From assembly GCA_964651245.1 (NCBI GenBank), contig CAZYVI010000001.1, positions 248,001 to 312,000 on the forward strand: a stretch of 64,000 nucleotides of DNA, in the 5' to 3' direction. The notes under the pieces were generated by a model. That model did not search any database. It was not told the DNA's origin and saw only the letters and a program-made list of their open reading frames with translations. Each line of letters opens with the position of its first letter. Within the stretch, counting starts at the first letter, position 1. This stretch comes from Avedoeria sp964651245. GTDB lineage: Bacteria; Chloroflexota; Anaerolineae; Epilineales; Epilineaceae. The position numbers were made by a program, and so were the translations under genes. This document shows, one piece after another, positions 1-7,921 of this stretch.

Positions 1-2
1 GC

Positions 3-1325
3 GCCCTGCTGGCCAGCGGCTGCGTGGCGCCCGCCGGCGCGCCGCCCGCCGACGTCGCCGCGGTGCCGGCCGAGGCGACGGTCGCGCCGGCCACGCGCCC
101 CGCGGACGGCGCCGCCGGCGCGCCGGCGCACGCGGGCGATGCGGGCGGGTCGACGGCGAGCGCCGAGCCGCCGGCGCGCGCGGCGCCGCGGCCCACGCCG
201 GCGGCGGTCGTATTCGACCCGTTCGACACCCAGCTGCGGCTCGAACCGGTGGCCGGCGGCTTCGACGAGCCGGTGCACGCGGCGTCGGACGGCACCGGCC
301 GCGGGCGGCTCTACGTGGTCGAGAAGGCGGGCCGGATCCGGCGGCTCGACCTCGCCCGCGGCACGGTGGCCGACGCCCCGTTCGCCGACCTGACGGACCG
401 CGTCAACAGCGCCGCCTCCGAGCGCGGCCTGCTGTCGGTGGCCTTCCATCCGCGCTTCGTCGACAACGGCCGGCTGTTCGTGAACTACACCCGCCGCGAC
501 GGCGACACCGTGATCGCCGAGCTCGCCGCCGACGCCGACCGCGACCGCGCCGACGCCGGCAGCGAGCGCCGGCTGCTCGTCATCGACCAGCCCGCCGCGA
601 ACCACAACGGCGGCCAGAACGCCTTCGGCCCTGACGGCTACCTGTACGTCGGGATGGGGGATGGCGGCGGCAGCGGGGCCGACAACGCCCAGGACCCGTC
701 CAACCTGCTGGGCAAGATCCTGCGGCTCGACGTCGACGCCGTGGCGGCGCCGGCCGACGGCGCCGACGCTCCCACCGGCTACGCCGTGCCGCCCGACAAC
801 CCGTTCGTCGCCGGCCCGTTCGCGCCCGAGGTCTGGGCGTACGGCCTGCGCAACCCGTGGCGGCTGGCGTTCGACGGCGCGACCGGCGACCTTTTCATCG
901 CCGACGTCGGCGCCAGCGCGCTCGAGGAGGTCAACGTCCAGCCGGCCGCCAGCCGCGGCGGCGAGGACTACGGCTGGCCGCTCCTCGAGGGCCGGCGCTG
1001 CCGCGACGGCGACGACTGCGACCCCGACGGGCGCACGGTGCGGCCGGCGGCCGAGTACGGCCATGACGACGGCAACTGCGCCGTGTCCGGCGGCCAGGTG
1101 TACCGCGGCCGGCGGTCGCGCGCCCTCCAGGGCGTCTACCTCTACGGCGACTACTGCAGCGGCCGGATCTGGGGCCTGTGGCGCGCCCGCGGCGGCTGGC
1201 GCGACGCCGTGCTGCTCGACACGGACCTGGCGATCAGCGCCTTCGGCCGCGACGACGACGGCGAGGTCTACGTCCTCGACATGGCCGGCGGCGACGTCCT
1301 GCGCATCGCCGCCGACGACGGCTAG
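3..1325 (+). CDS. PQQ-type glucose/sorbosone dehydrogenase family lipoprotein (5' partial)
   Basis: Secreted, probably lipid-anchored beta-propeller of the glucose/sorbosone dehydrogenase family (GSDH), which oxidises sugars or polyols with a PQQ-type cofactor. The frame is open to the left edge and its first residues end in L-A-S-G-C (bases 12-23), a lipobox-like signal, so the true start lies upstream of the window and the internal GTG at 24 is not it. After a low-complexity Ala/Pro linker the family landmarks appear in order: ERGLLSVAFHP, NHNGGQNAFGPDG with the likely active-site His, YVGMGDGGG, YGLRNPWR and GEDYGWPLLEG. The stop TAG shares the palindrome CTAG with the stop of the convergent acyl-CoA dehydrogenase-like gene. 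The real substrate is not visible from sequence; many bacterial GSDH proteins are uncharacterised. Confidence 0.85.
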   Translation, partial: ALLASGCVAPAGAPPADVAAVPAEATVAPATRPADGAAGAPAHAGDAGGSTASAEPPARAAPRPTPAAVVFDPFDTQLRLEPVAGGFDEPVHAASDGTGRGRLYVVEKAGRIRRLDLARGTVADAPFADLTDRVNSAASERGLLSVAFHPRFVDNGRLFVNYTRRDGDTVIAELAADADRDRADAGSERRLLVIDQPAANHNGGQNAFGPDGYLYVGMGDGGGSGADNAQDPSNLLGKILRLDVDAVAAPADGADAPTGYAVPPDNPFVAGPFAPEVWAYGLRNPWRLAFDGATGDLFIADVGASALEEVNVQPAASRGGEDYGWPLLEGRRCRDGDDCDPDGRTVRPAAEYGHDDGNCAVSGGQVYRGRRSRALQGVYLYGDYCSGRIWGLWRARGGWRDAVLLDTDLAISAFGRDDDGEVYVLDMAGGDVLRIAADDG

Positions 1326-2575
1326 GCCGCGCCGTCCGGGTCGACGCCGGCCGCCCGCAGCGCGCGGCGGCCGAGCAGCCCATGCGCCTGGTCGTCGCTG
1401 GGCGGGTGGAACAGCCCGGCCTGGACGTCGCGCCAGTGGCGCTCGATCGGCAGCCGGCGCGACATCGCCGGCCCGCCGACAACCCGCACGGCGTCGTCGA
1501 CGACGCGGCGCGCCTGCTGGGTGACGAACACCTTGGCGGTCACGACGTCGTCGCCGAGCGCGGCGCGGCCGTCGGGCGACTCGTCCCAGGCGCGGGCGGT
1601 CGCCGCCAGGACGGCGCCCGCCGCGCGGCGCGCCAACTCGGCCTCGCCGAGCCGCCGCTGGACGCCCTCGACGGTGGCCAGCGGCCGCCCGAGCGCCGTC
1701 GGCACGCGCGACCCGGCGTAGCGCGCCGCCCACCGCAGCGCGCCGTCGGCCACGCCGAGGTAGACGGCCGACAACAGCAGCGTGAACCAGGTGTTGACGT
1801 CGGCGGCGCCCGGATCGGGCGCCCGCGCGCTCTGGCGGTAGAGGAGCGCCGCGGCCGGCACCTCGACGCCGTCGAGGACGAGGTCGTCGCTGCCGGTGGC
1901 GCGCATGCCCAGCGGGTCCCACGTCGGCTCGACCCGGACGCCGGGCCCGCGCGGCACCAGGAAGCGGCCGATGCCGTCCTCCGCCGCCGCACCGGCGATC
2001 GCCGCCGGCACGATGAACGCGTCGAGCGCCGGCGCTAGGCTGGCGAACGTCTTGCGGCCGTCGAGCCGCCAGCCGTCGCCGGCCCGTTGGGCGGTGGTCT
2101 TGGGCAGCCCGCCGCGGCTCGGGCTGCCGAGCTCGGGCTCCGAGGCGCAGGCGTTGACCCAGGCGCCGTCGGCCACGACGTCACCGCACAGCCGGGCGAA
2201 GGCGTCGCCCGCCCAGCGGCCGGCGGCGGCGGCGCCGATCGTCTGGGTGTGCATCGCCACCGCCAGGGCCGTGGCGGCGTCGCCGGCGGCCAGCCGGCGG
2301 TGGGCTTCGACCGCCTGCGCCAGCCCGGCGCCGAGCCCGCCCAACGCGGCCGGCACCGCCAGGCGCGGCCAGCCGATCGCACGCAGCGCGGCCACGTGGT
2401 CCACCGCCAGCGTGCCGCGCCGGTCGTGCTCGGCGGCGCCGGGCGCGAACCGGTCCGCCAGTAGATCGGCGACGGCGGGCGCGGCGCCCGCGGTCAGCGG
2501 CGGCAGGCCGTCGACGAGGGCAGCGACGGCGGGGTCCGGCACGGGCGGACGGGCGGCGCCCGGGACAAGCGGCAT
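1322..2575 (-). CDS. acyl-CoA dehydrogenase family flavoprotein
   Basis: 417-residue flavoprotein of the acyl-CoA dehydrogenase superfamily. It shows the usual order: N-terminal helical domain, a middle beta domain with GWRLDGRKTFAS and DPLGMRATGSDDL, and a C-terminal helical domain ending in IERHWRDVQAGLFHPPSDD. That C-terminus differs from classical beta-oxidation enzymes and I see no clear catalytic Glu with an 'EGT' motif, so it may act on an unusual acyl-CoA or belong to the monooxygenase-like side branch. ATG 2575 is chosen because a -10 TACACT lies only 7 nt upstream on the same strand, which implies a leaderless mRNA starting at this codon; the longer open frame upstream is antisense to other genes. 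It stands alone, convergent with the GSDH gene (4-nt overlap at CTAG). Confidence 0.85.
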   Translation of the reverse strand: MPLVPGAARPPVPDPAVAALVDGLPPLTAGAAPAVADLLADRFAPGAAEHDRRGTLAVDHVAALRAIGWPRLAVPAALGGLGAGLAQAVEAHRRLAAGDAATALAVAMHTQTIGAAAAGRWAGDAFARLCGDVVADGAWVNACASEPELGSPSRGGLPKTTAQRAGDGWRLDGRKTFASLAPALDAFIVPAAIAGAAAEDGIGRFLVPRGPGVRVEPTWDPLGMRATGSDDLVLDGVEVPAAALLYRQSARAPDPGAADVNTWFTLLLSAVYLGVADGALRWAARYAGSRVPTALGRPLATVEGVQRRLGEAELARRAAGAVLAATARAWDESPDGRAALGDDVVTAKVFVTQQARRVVDDAVRVVGGPAMSRRLPIERHWRDVQAGLFHPPSDDQAHGLLGRRALRAAGVDPDGAA

Positions 2576-2582
2576 GGCGGGA

Positions 2583-2588
2583 AGTGTA
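2583..2588 (-). promoter_or_regulatory. -10 element for acyl-CoA dehydrogenase gene (leaderless)
   Basis: TACACT on the minus strand ends 7 nt before ATG 2575, so transcription would begin at or within a base of the start codon. No convincing -35 and no ribosome binding site are visible. Confidence 0.5.
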
Positions 2589-2612
2589 GCCGATGGACGC
2601 GGACCGGCTGCC

Positions 2613-2641
2613 TTGATCGCCGCCGCCGGCGCGGCTAGACT
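2613..2641 (+). promoter_or_regulatory. sigma70-type promoter for the cytochrome c operon
   Basis: TTGATC (2613-2618), 17 nt, TAGACT (2636-2641). This is one of the few promoters here with both boxes at canonical spacing. It lies 40 nt upstream of the cytochrome start. Confidence 0.6.
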
Positions 2642-2680
2642 CGGCGGCCGCCCCTCGCCCCTCGCGTCATGGAGCACCGG

Positions 2681-3376
2681 ATGCCCGCATCCCGATGGAT
2701 CGCCGGCCTCGTCAGCGGCGTCGTGCTGGTGGCGGGCCTGGCGCTGTGGGCCGCCCGCGCGGGCCGGGAGCCGGCGGCCGCCCCGACGCCGGCGCCGGCC
2801 GATCCGGCCCGCGCCGCACAGGATTATGTGAAGTTTTGCGCGGCCTGCCACGGACTCGACGGCCGGACGGTGGCCGGCAGCATCGCCCCCAACCTGGCCA
2901 GCGACGACCTGCTGGCCCTGGCCAGCGACGACTTCCTGCGCGCGGCGATCGCCGAGGGCCGGCCGGGCCGTCTGGCGCTGGGCGCCAAGGGTGTCAAGAT
3001 GATGGGCTACGCCGAGTCCGAGTCCGGGCCGCTCGAGGACGCGCGGATCGACGACCTCGTCGCCCACATCCGGCGCTGGCAGTCCGGGCCGTCGGCGACG
3101 CTGGACGATGGCTACGCCGCGGCGGGCGACCTCGCCATCGGCGCGGCGGTGTACGCCCGCGAGTGCAGCAGCTGCCACGGCCCCGACGGCTGGGGCGCCG
3201 ACGCGCCGCGCCTGGCCGGCGCCGTCTTCCAGGCCTCGGCCAGCGACGACTTCATCCGCCAGACGCTCCGCCGCGGCCGCGCCGGAACGGCCATGCGATC
3301 CTACGATCTGCCGCCGGCCGAGGAGGATGCGCTTATCGCCTTCCTGCGGACCCTCTCGCCCACCCCGCCGCGCTAG
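2681..3376 (+). CDS. membrane-anchored dihaem cytochrome c
   Basis: 231-residue protein with an N-terminal hydrophobic anchor (about residues 6-25), a Pro/Ala linker and two class I cytochrome c domains. Haem-binding motifs are CAACH (C53, C56, H57) and CSSCH (C162, C165, H166); candidate distal Met ligands are in GVKMMGY near residue 107 and in AMRSYD near the end. Each half has the repeated phrase ASDDF, so the protein looks like an internal duplication. It is a periplasm/outer-face electron carrier of unknown partner. ATG 2681 gives a normal signal anchor; an ATG four codons upstream (2669) is possible. It is first in an operon with the aldolase at 3383 (6-nt gap) and a propeller protein, which may be coincidental grouping. 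Confidence 0.9.
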   Translation: MPASRWIAGLVSGVVLVAGLALWAARAGREPAAAPTPAPADPARAAQDYVKFCAACHGLDGRTVAGSIAPNLASDDLLALASDDFLRAAIAEGRPGRLALGAKGVKMMGYAESESGPLEDARIDDLVAHIRRWQSGPSATLDDGYAAAGDLAIGAAVYARECSSCHGPDGWGADAPRLAGAVFQASASDDFIRQTLRRGRAGTAMRSYDLPPAEEDALIAFLRTLSPTPPR

Positions 3377-3382
3377 GCGCCG

Positions 3383-4489
3383 ATGCGCGCCCGTGGCGGC
3401 CCCGCCGACTGGCCCCGCGGCGTCCTGGCGGCCGTGCCGACGCCGTTCGACGCCGACGGTCGCGTCGCGCTCGCTGCCGTCGCGCCGCTGCTCGACGACG
3501 TCGCCGTCCGCGGCGGCCACGGGGCGCTCCTGGCCGGATCGACCGGCGAGGGCCCATCGCTCGCCCTCGACGAGCGGCTGGCGCTGGTGCGCGCCGCCGC
3601 GGCCTGGCGCGCGTCGCGGCCGCCCGGCGCGGCGCCGTTCGCGCTGCTGTGCGGCAGCGGCCACCCCGCCTGGCCCGAGGCCGCGCGCGCGACCGCCGAC
3701 GTGGTGGCGGCCGGCGCGGACGCCGCCGTCGTCCTGCCGCCGTACTACTTCCGCGGCGTCGCGGACGACGGGCTCGAGGGCTGGTTCCGCCGCGTGATCG
3801 ACGATGCCGCCGCCCGGCTCGCCGGCGGCGGGTTCGAGGTCCGCGACGGGGCCGTCGCCGCCGATCGGTGGGACAGCCGCCCCGCGCTGCGCTGCCTGCT
3901 CTACGACATCCCGCGCCTCACCGGCGTACCGGTCCCGACGGCCGTCCTGCGGCGTCTGGCCAACCACTTCGGCCCGGCCGGGCCGCTCGTCGGGCTCAAG
4001 GACTCCGGCGGGGATGCGGCCGAGACGCGCCGCCGGGTGGCCGACCTGCCCGACCTGGCGGTGCTCACCGGCACCGACGGCCACCTGGCCGACCACCTGG
4101 CCGGCGGCGGAGCCGGGGCGATCACGGCGGTGGCGGCGCTGCGCATCGACCTCTTGCGCCGGGTCTGGGACCGGTCGGCGGCGGTAGGCGTCGGGGAGGC
4201 GACGGCCGGCCGCCGCGCCGCCGACGCCCGCGCGGCCGCCGTGACGGCCGCGCCCACCGCCGACGGGCCGTGGACCGCGCTCGCCGCCGCGCAGGCCGAC
4301 CTCGACCGCGCCCGGGCGGTCCTCGACCGCTGGCCGACGGCCGCGGCGGTGAAGGCGGCGCTGGCGGCGCGGCTCGGCGGCGACGGCTGGCACGTCCGCC
4401 CGCCGCTCACGGCGCTAACGCCCGGCGACGCCGCGGCGTTCGTCCAGGCGATGGCGGCCATCGACCCTCCGGCCAGGAGCGACGGATGA
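3383..4489 (+). CDS. dihydrodipicolinate synthase/N-acetylneuraminate lyase family protein
   Basis: TIM-barrel class I aldolase of the DapA/NanA family. Visible landmarks are AAVPTPFD near the N-terminus, the substrate-binding GSTGEGPSL, Tyr174 in LLYDIP and the Schiff-base Lys206 in GLKDSGGD. At 368 residues it is about 70 longer than typical DapA: there is an insertion before the catalytic Tyr (about residues 145-168) and an Ala-rich segment near residues 270-310. The changes make lysine biosynthesis uncertain; a sugar-acid aldolase or lyase is equally possible. It follows the cytochrome gene by 6 nt and its stop overlaps the next start (ATGA), so translation is probably coupled to the secreted propeller protein. 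Confidence 0.85.
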   Translation: MRARGGPADWPRGVLAAVPTPFDADGRVALAAVAPLLDDVAVRGGHGALLAGSTGEGPSLALDERLALVRAAAAWRASRPPGAAPFALLCGSGHPAWPEAARATADVVAAGADAAVVLPPYYFRGVADDGLEGWFRRVIDDAAARLAGGGFEVRDGAVAADRWDSRPALRCLLYDIPRLTGVPVPTAVLRRLANHFGPAGPLVGLKDSGGDAAETRRRVADLPDLAVLTGTDGHLADHLAGGGAGAITAVAALRIDLLRRVWDRSAAVGVGEATAGRRAADARAAAVTAAPTADGPWTALAAAQADLDRARAVLDRWPTAAAVKAALAARLGGDGWHVRPPLTALTPGDAAAFVQAMAAIDPPARSDG

Positions 4490-6447
4490 ACGGCCTCGCG
4501 GCGCCCGAGCGGCGCGGACGATTCGCGGACCGGCGCGGCGGGCAGTCACCGCGGCGAAGCTGGCGCCCGTGGGCGGTCTTGGCGCTCGCGGGCGCGGCGC
4601 TGTCCGCCGGCCACGGCGGCGCAGCCACGACGGCGTCGGCCGCGGGCGGCTGGGGGGTCGTCGGGCGCTGGCAGGCGGCGCCGCAGCCGCCGCTGGGCGG
4701 CGTCGTCGCGCCGGTCGACCTGGCGGTGCTACCCGACGGCGGCTTCGTCGTCGTCGACGACGTGCTGCGGCGGGCGCAGCGATTCGACGCCGCCGGCGGG
4801 CCCGTCGCCGGCTATGGCACCGCCGACGACGGGCCCGCCGGCCTCGAGGCGCCGCTGGGCGCCGCGGTCGACGCCGAGCGGTCGCGGCTCTACGTGACCG
4901 ATCCACTCCGCCGCCAGGCGCTCGTGTTCGACCTGGCCGGCGGGCTCGTCGCCCGCTGGACCGACTTCACCCAGCCCGAATCGGCCACGGTGCTCCGCGA
5001 CGGCCGGCTGGCGGTGTACGACCGGGCCAAGTCGGCGCTGGCCGTGCGACGGCCCGACGGCGCGGCCGAGGCCGACATCCCGGTCCAGCGGGCGCTGTCG
5101 TTCTCCGCCGAGCTGCCCAGCGGCCTGGCCACCAGCGGGACGGGATCGCTGTTCTTCGCCGCCGAAAACCCGGTCGCCAACGCCGCCAACGTCCTGTACG
5201 AGTTCAGCGCGGCGGGCGAGGTGGTGCCGCCGCGCACCCAGCTGCGGTGGCGGATCCGCGACATCGCCTTCGACGCCGCCGGCGAGATGTTCCTGCTGGA
5301 CTGGACGAACGCCCGCGTCGTCAGCCGGCTCGACCGCCAGCGCGGCGAGGTCGGGCGGTCCTGGCCGCTGGCCGAGCACCCCGTGGCGCTCGCGGCGCGG
5401 CGGCCCGACGAGGTCTGGCTGCTCGTGGCCGCCTCGCCGGCCCGCCCGGCCGCCGTCGCGGTGCTCGAGGCCGGGCGCGAGGTGCGGCGGATCGTGCTGC
5501 CGCGCCCGGCGGCGGGCTGGTTCGGGCCGCCGCTGCGGGTGCAGGTCGACGAGGCGGGCCGCGCCATCGTCGTCGACGAGCTGGCGCGGGCGGTGCGGCT
5601 GGCGCCACCGTCGGGCGCCGGCGACGTCCCGTTCACGCTGCTGGGCCTTCAGGAGGTGGTGCCGCTGTCGGGCGACGAGGTGCTGGTCGTGCGCACCCGC
5701 AGCTCGTCGACGGCCGACGATCCCGACGACGCCGACGCGCCGCCCGCCGGCCGGCGCCGGGTGGTGATCGAGCGCTACGGCCTGCGCCCCGGCGCCGATC
5801 CCGGCCTCGACCTCGCGGCGCGCTCGCGCATCGTCGACGAGACCGACGTCGCCGCGCCCGACGGCCGCGTGATCGCGGCCGCCGCCGTCGACGCCACGGG
5901 CCGCGGGGCCTGGCTGCTCGATATCGGCCGCGGCGAGCTCGTGCACGTCGGGCCCGGCGTCGGCGGGACGGACGTCGTCACCGCCACCGCGCTGCCGGCC
6001 GACCCGCCGCCGGCGGGCTACCGCGACGTCGCGGGGCTGGGCGGCGGGCGCGTCGGGCTGCTGCACCCGGCGGCGCGGCGCCTCGTCGTCGTCGACGCCG
6101 ACGGCCGCGTCGGGGGGTCCGTGGCGCTGGAGGTCGATGCCGCGCCGCGGCGCCTGGCGGCGCTGCCCGACGGCCGGCTGGCCGTCCTGACGCTGGACGA
6201 CGCCGTCGCCATCCTGGATGCCGACGGCCGGGCGCAGGCGGCGGTGGCGTTGCCGCGGCCGCCCGGCGCCGACGAGCCGCCGACCGACCTCGCGACCACG
6301 CCCGACGGCCACATCGTCGTCGCCGACCGCCTCGGCCGCTCGATCACGCGCGTCGGCCCGTCGGCGGCGCGGTGGCCGTCGGTCTATCTGCCGCTCGGCC
6401 TGAACGGCGGCGCGGGATCCGCCGCCGCGGCAGCCGGCGGGCCGTAG
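4486..6447 (+). CDS. secreted NHL/beta-propeller protein with C-terminal YLPL tag
   Basis: 653-residue exported protein. A basic N-terminus and hydrophobic segment (about residues 27-47) form a signal peptide or anchor. The rest is a series of propeller blades with the repeated pattern 'DLAVLPDGGFVVVDD', 'AVDAERSRLYVTD', 'DIAFDAAGEMFLLD', 'DLATTPDGHIVVADR', typical of NHL/SMP-30-like propellers. The mature start GGWGVVGRW is closely similar to GGWGHVATS in the truncated protein at 62157, so the two are paralogues. It ends with VYLPLGLNG (6382-6408) followed by a Gly/Ala tail, a tag also seen in other secreted proteins of this window. Function is unknown. Its ATG overlaps the stop of the aldolase gene. 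Confidence 0.8.
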   Translation: MNGLAAPERRGRFADRRGGQSPRRSWRPWAVLALAGAALSAGHGGAATTASAAGGWGVVGRWQAAPQPPLGGVVAPVDLAVLPDGGFVVVDDVLRRAQRFDAAGGPVAGYGTADDGPAGLEAPLGAAVDAERSRLYVTDPLRRQALVFDLAGGLVARWTDFTQPESATVLRDGRLAVYDRAKSALAVRRPDGAAEADIPVQRALSFSAELPSGLATSGTGSLFFAAENPVANAANVLYEFSAAGEVVPPRTQLRWRIRDIAFDAAGEMFLLDWTNARVVSRLDRQRGEVGRSWPLAEHPVALAARRPDEVWLLVAASPARPAAVAVLEAGREVRRIVLPRPAAGWFGPPLRVQVDEAGRAIVVDELARAVRLAPPSGAGDVPFTLLGLQEVVPLSGDEVLVVRTRSSSTADDPDDADAPPAGRRRVVIERYGLRPGADPGLDLAARSRIVDETDVAAPDGRVIAAAAVDATGRGAWLLDIGRGELVHVGPGVGGTDVVTATALPADPPPAGYRDVAGLGGGRVGLLHPAARRLVVVDADGRVGGSVALEVDAAPRRLAALPDGRLAVLTLDDAVAILDADGRAQAAVALPRPPGADEPPTDLATTPDGHIVVADRLGRSITRVGPSAARWPSVYLPLGLNGGAGSAAAAAGGP

Positions 6448-6452
6448 CCCGG

Positions 6453-6458
6453 TATAAT
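6453..6458 (+). promoter_or_regulatory. -10 element (TATAAT) for the DsbB-like gene
   Basis: Perfect TATAAT six nt after the stop of the propeller gene and 73 nt before the DsbB-like start. No clear -35. The downstream gene has AGGAG at 6521-6525. Confidence 0.55.
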
Positions 6459-6531
6459 CGCGGGCGCGCCCGCAGCGCGCCGGAACCGGCGCCGGTCGGG
6501 CCGTCGACCCGCCTTGCCCGAGGAGCGCACC

Positions 6532-7173
6532 ATGGCCGCCGCACCGCCCGACGCGACATCCGCCGCACCGCCCGACGCCGCCGCGCCCGGCCTCGGCGCC
6601 GCGCTCGACCGGTCGTTGCGGCGCTACGGGCTGCACGCCGCGCTGCTGGTGGCGTGGGTCGCGACGCTGGGCAGCCTCTACTTCAGCAACGTCCGGCTCT
6701 ACAAGCCGTGCGTCCTGTGCTGGTACCAGCGGATCTTCATGTACCCGCTGGTGGTCACGCTGGCCATCGGGCTGCTGCAGGGCGACCGGCGGGTGGCGCG
6801 CTATGTCCTGCCGCCGGCGCTGCTCGGCGCGGCCGTGGCGGTCTACCACGTCCTGCTTCAGAAGACCGACTGGCTCCCCGAAACGGCCGCCTGCGTCCTC
6901 GACGTGCCGTGCAGCTCCGACTACATCTACTGGCTGGGCTTCATCACGATCCCGGTGCTGTCGCTGACCGCGTTCGCGCTGATCCTGCTGTTCGCGTCGG
7001 CGTCGCTGGGCCACGACGCCGACGCGGACGGTCCGCCGGCCGCCGGGCGGCGCTGGCGGTCCGTCGTGGCGATCCTGGTGGGGACGCTCGTCGTGTTCGC
7101 GGTGCTGCGCCAGATCGATCCGCGCGCGGCGGCGTCGATCGCGCCGTGGTTGGCCGGCGGGCGGCCCGTCTAG
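6532..7173 (+). CDS. DsbB/BdbC-type disulfide bond formation protein
   Basis: 213-residue inner-membrane thiol oxidase that reoxidises a DsbA-type partner and passes electrons to quinone. It has four hydrophobic spans (about residues 34-50, 67-82, 89-106 and 133-157) plus a fifth near 175-193. The first redox pair is CVLCWYQR (C60, C63) directly after the first span, as in DsbB/BdbC; the second pair C120/C126 lies in CVLDVPC. ATG 6532 is set by AGGAG 6 nt upstream; the TTG at 6514 has none. No DsbA is in the window. Its presence shows that the cell oxidises cysteines of exported proteins, which matters for the 78-cysteine protein at 42019. Confidence 0.92.
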   Translation: MAAAPPDATSAAPPDAAAPGLGAALDRSLRRYGLHAALLVAWVATLGSLYFSNVRLYKPCVLCWYQRIFMYPLVVTLAIGLLQGDRRVARYVLPPALLGAAVAVYHVLLQKTDWLPETAACVLDVPCSSDYIYWLGFITIPVLSLTAFALILLFASASLGHDADADGPPAAGRRWRSVVAILVGTLVVFAVLRQIDPRAAASIAPWLAGGRPV

Positions 7174-7186
7174 CGCGGCAGCGGCC

Positions 7187-7215
7187 TTGGCCCCGCCGGT
7201 GGATCGTTCTACACT
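7187..7215 (+). promoter_or_regulatory. sigma70-type promoter for small secreted protein
   Basis: TTGGCC (7187-7192), 17 nt, TACACT (7210-7215), 85 nt upstream of ATG 7301. Both boxes and the spacing are reasonable. Confidence 0.55.
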
Positions 7216-7300
7216 CTGCCCCGGACAGGGGGTGGCTCGCCCGCGGGTGTGCGCCCTCGCAACTGCTGCCCGGACCCCACACCCAGGAGTGACGTACCCG

Positions 7301-7705
7301 ATGAAGCGCACCACGCTCGCCGTGGCCGCGGCCGCGGTCGCCGCGGCGCTGACGCTGTCGGCGCCGGCCGGACCCGCCGCCGGCCTCGCCGCCGCCCACC
7401 CCGACCAAGGCACGCTGCCGCCGCCGGCGCCCACCGCCACGAACATCGGCGTGCCGCCGATGCCGACCGAGCCGCCGGTGACGGGCCAGGTCTGCCAGCG
7501 CATCGTCAACAAGGTGCCGCCGCAGGTCATCGCCGCCGCCCTGGCCAACCCCGACGCCGTCTACGGCTTCAACCGGCCGCGCAACCCCAACAAGCCCCAG
7601 CACCACCTGCTGAACCCGCCGCGGGTGTTCTTGAGCGTCCGCAATCCGAACGTCCACTTCCACCCGATGTTCAACTCGTTGATGTGGGTCGCCGGTTGCC
7701 CGTAG
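7301..7705 (+). CDS. small secreted protein of unknown function
   Basis: 134-residue protein with a clear signal peptide (MKRTT, then a hydrophobic Ala-rich stretch to about residue 31). The mature part is Pro-rich and carries exactly two cysteines, one in GQVCQR and the other three residues from the end (VAGCP), which could form one disulfide. The segment around PQHHLLNPPRVFLSVRNP is the most complex part. ATG 7301 has AGGAG at 7285-7289. I do not recognise a family. Its stop codon TAG lies inside the GTAG of a REP-like repeat, so its last two or three residues may have been set by repeat insertion. Confidence 0.75.
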   Translation: MKRTTLAVAAAAVAAALTLSAPAGPAAGLAAAHPDQGTLPPPAPTATNIGVPPMPTEPPVTGQVCQRIVNKVPPQVIAAALANPDAVYGFNRPRNPNKPQHHLLNPPRVFLSVRNPNVHFHPMFNSLMWVAGCP

Positions 7706-7921
7706 GGGCACGGCCCCGTCCGTGCCCCCGGCCCACCCAACGTACGCCCTCGGCCCCCATCACCCCAGACGCCATCCGCCACACGGCCCCGTCCGTGCCT
7801 CCCGCCTGATCCTCGAGATCGCGGGGCACGGGCGGGGCCGTGTGGGTTGGGGGGGCGGTGGGTTGATGGGCGGTGGGCACGGACGGGGCAGGGGGCACGG
7901 ACGGGGCCGTGCCCCTACGGG
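7699..7921. repeat. GTAG-type REP/BIME array between convergent genes
   Basis: Two 31-bp copies, 7699-7729 and 7891-7921, are exact inverted repeats of each other. Each reads CCC-GTAG followed by an 8-9 bp stem GGGGCACGG / CCGTGCCCC around a 6-nt loop (7705-7713 with 7720-7728). Degenerate inner copies lie at about 7780-7803 (forward), 7822-7845 (reverse) and 7874-7890 (reverse); the pair 7780-7803/7822-7845 is itself an inverted repeat around GATCCTCGAGATC. The whole 223 bp is thus a nested imperfect palindrome. A GTAG tetranucleotide 5' of a hairpin, in paired inverse orientation, is the architecture of REP/BIME elements mobilised by RAYT transposases; no RAYT gene is in the window. The array can also act as a bidirectional terminator. 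Confidence 0.75.

Noticed and set aside
1322..4393. 1000-codon and longer open frames antisense or out of frame to real genes
   Set aside because: In DNA of this GC content stop codons are rare, so long shadow frames are expected; their translations are Arg/Ala/Pro/Gly-rich with no family motifs.
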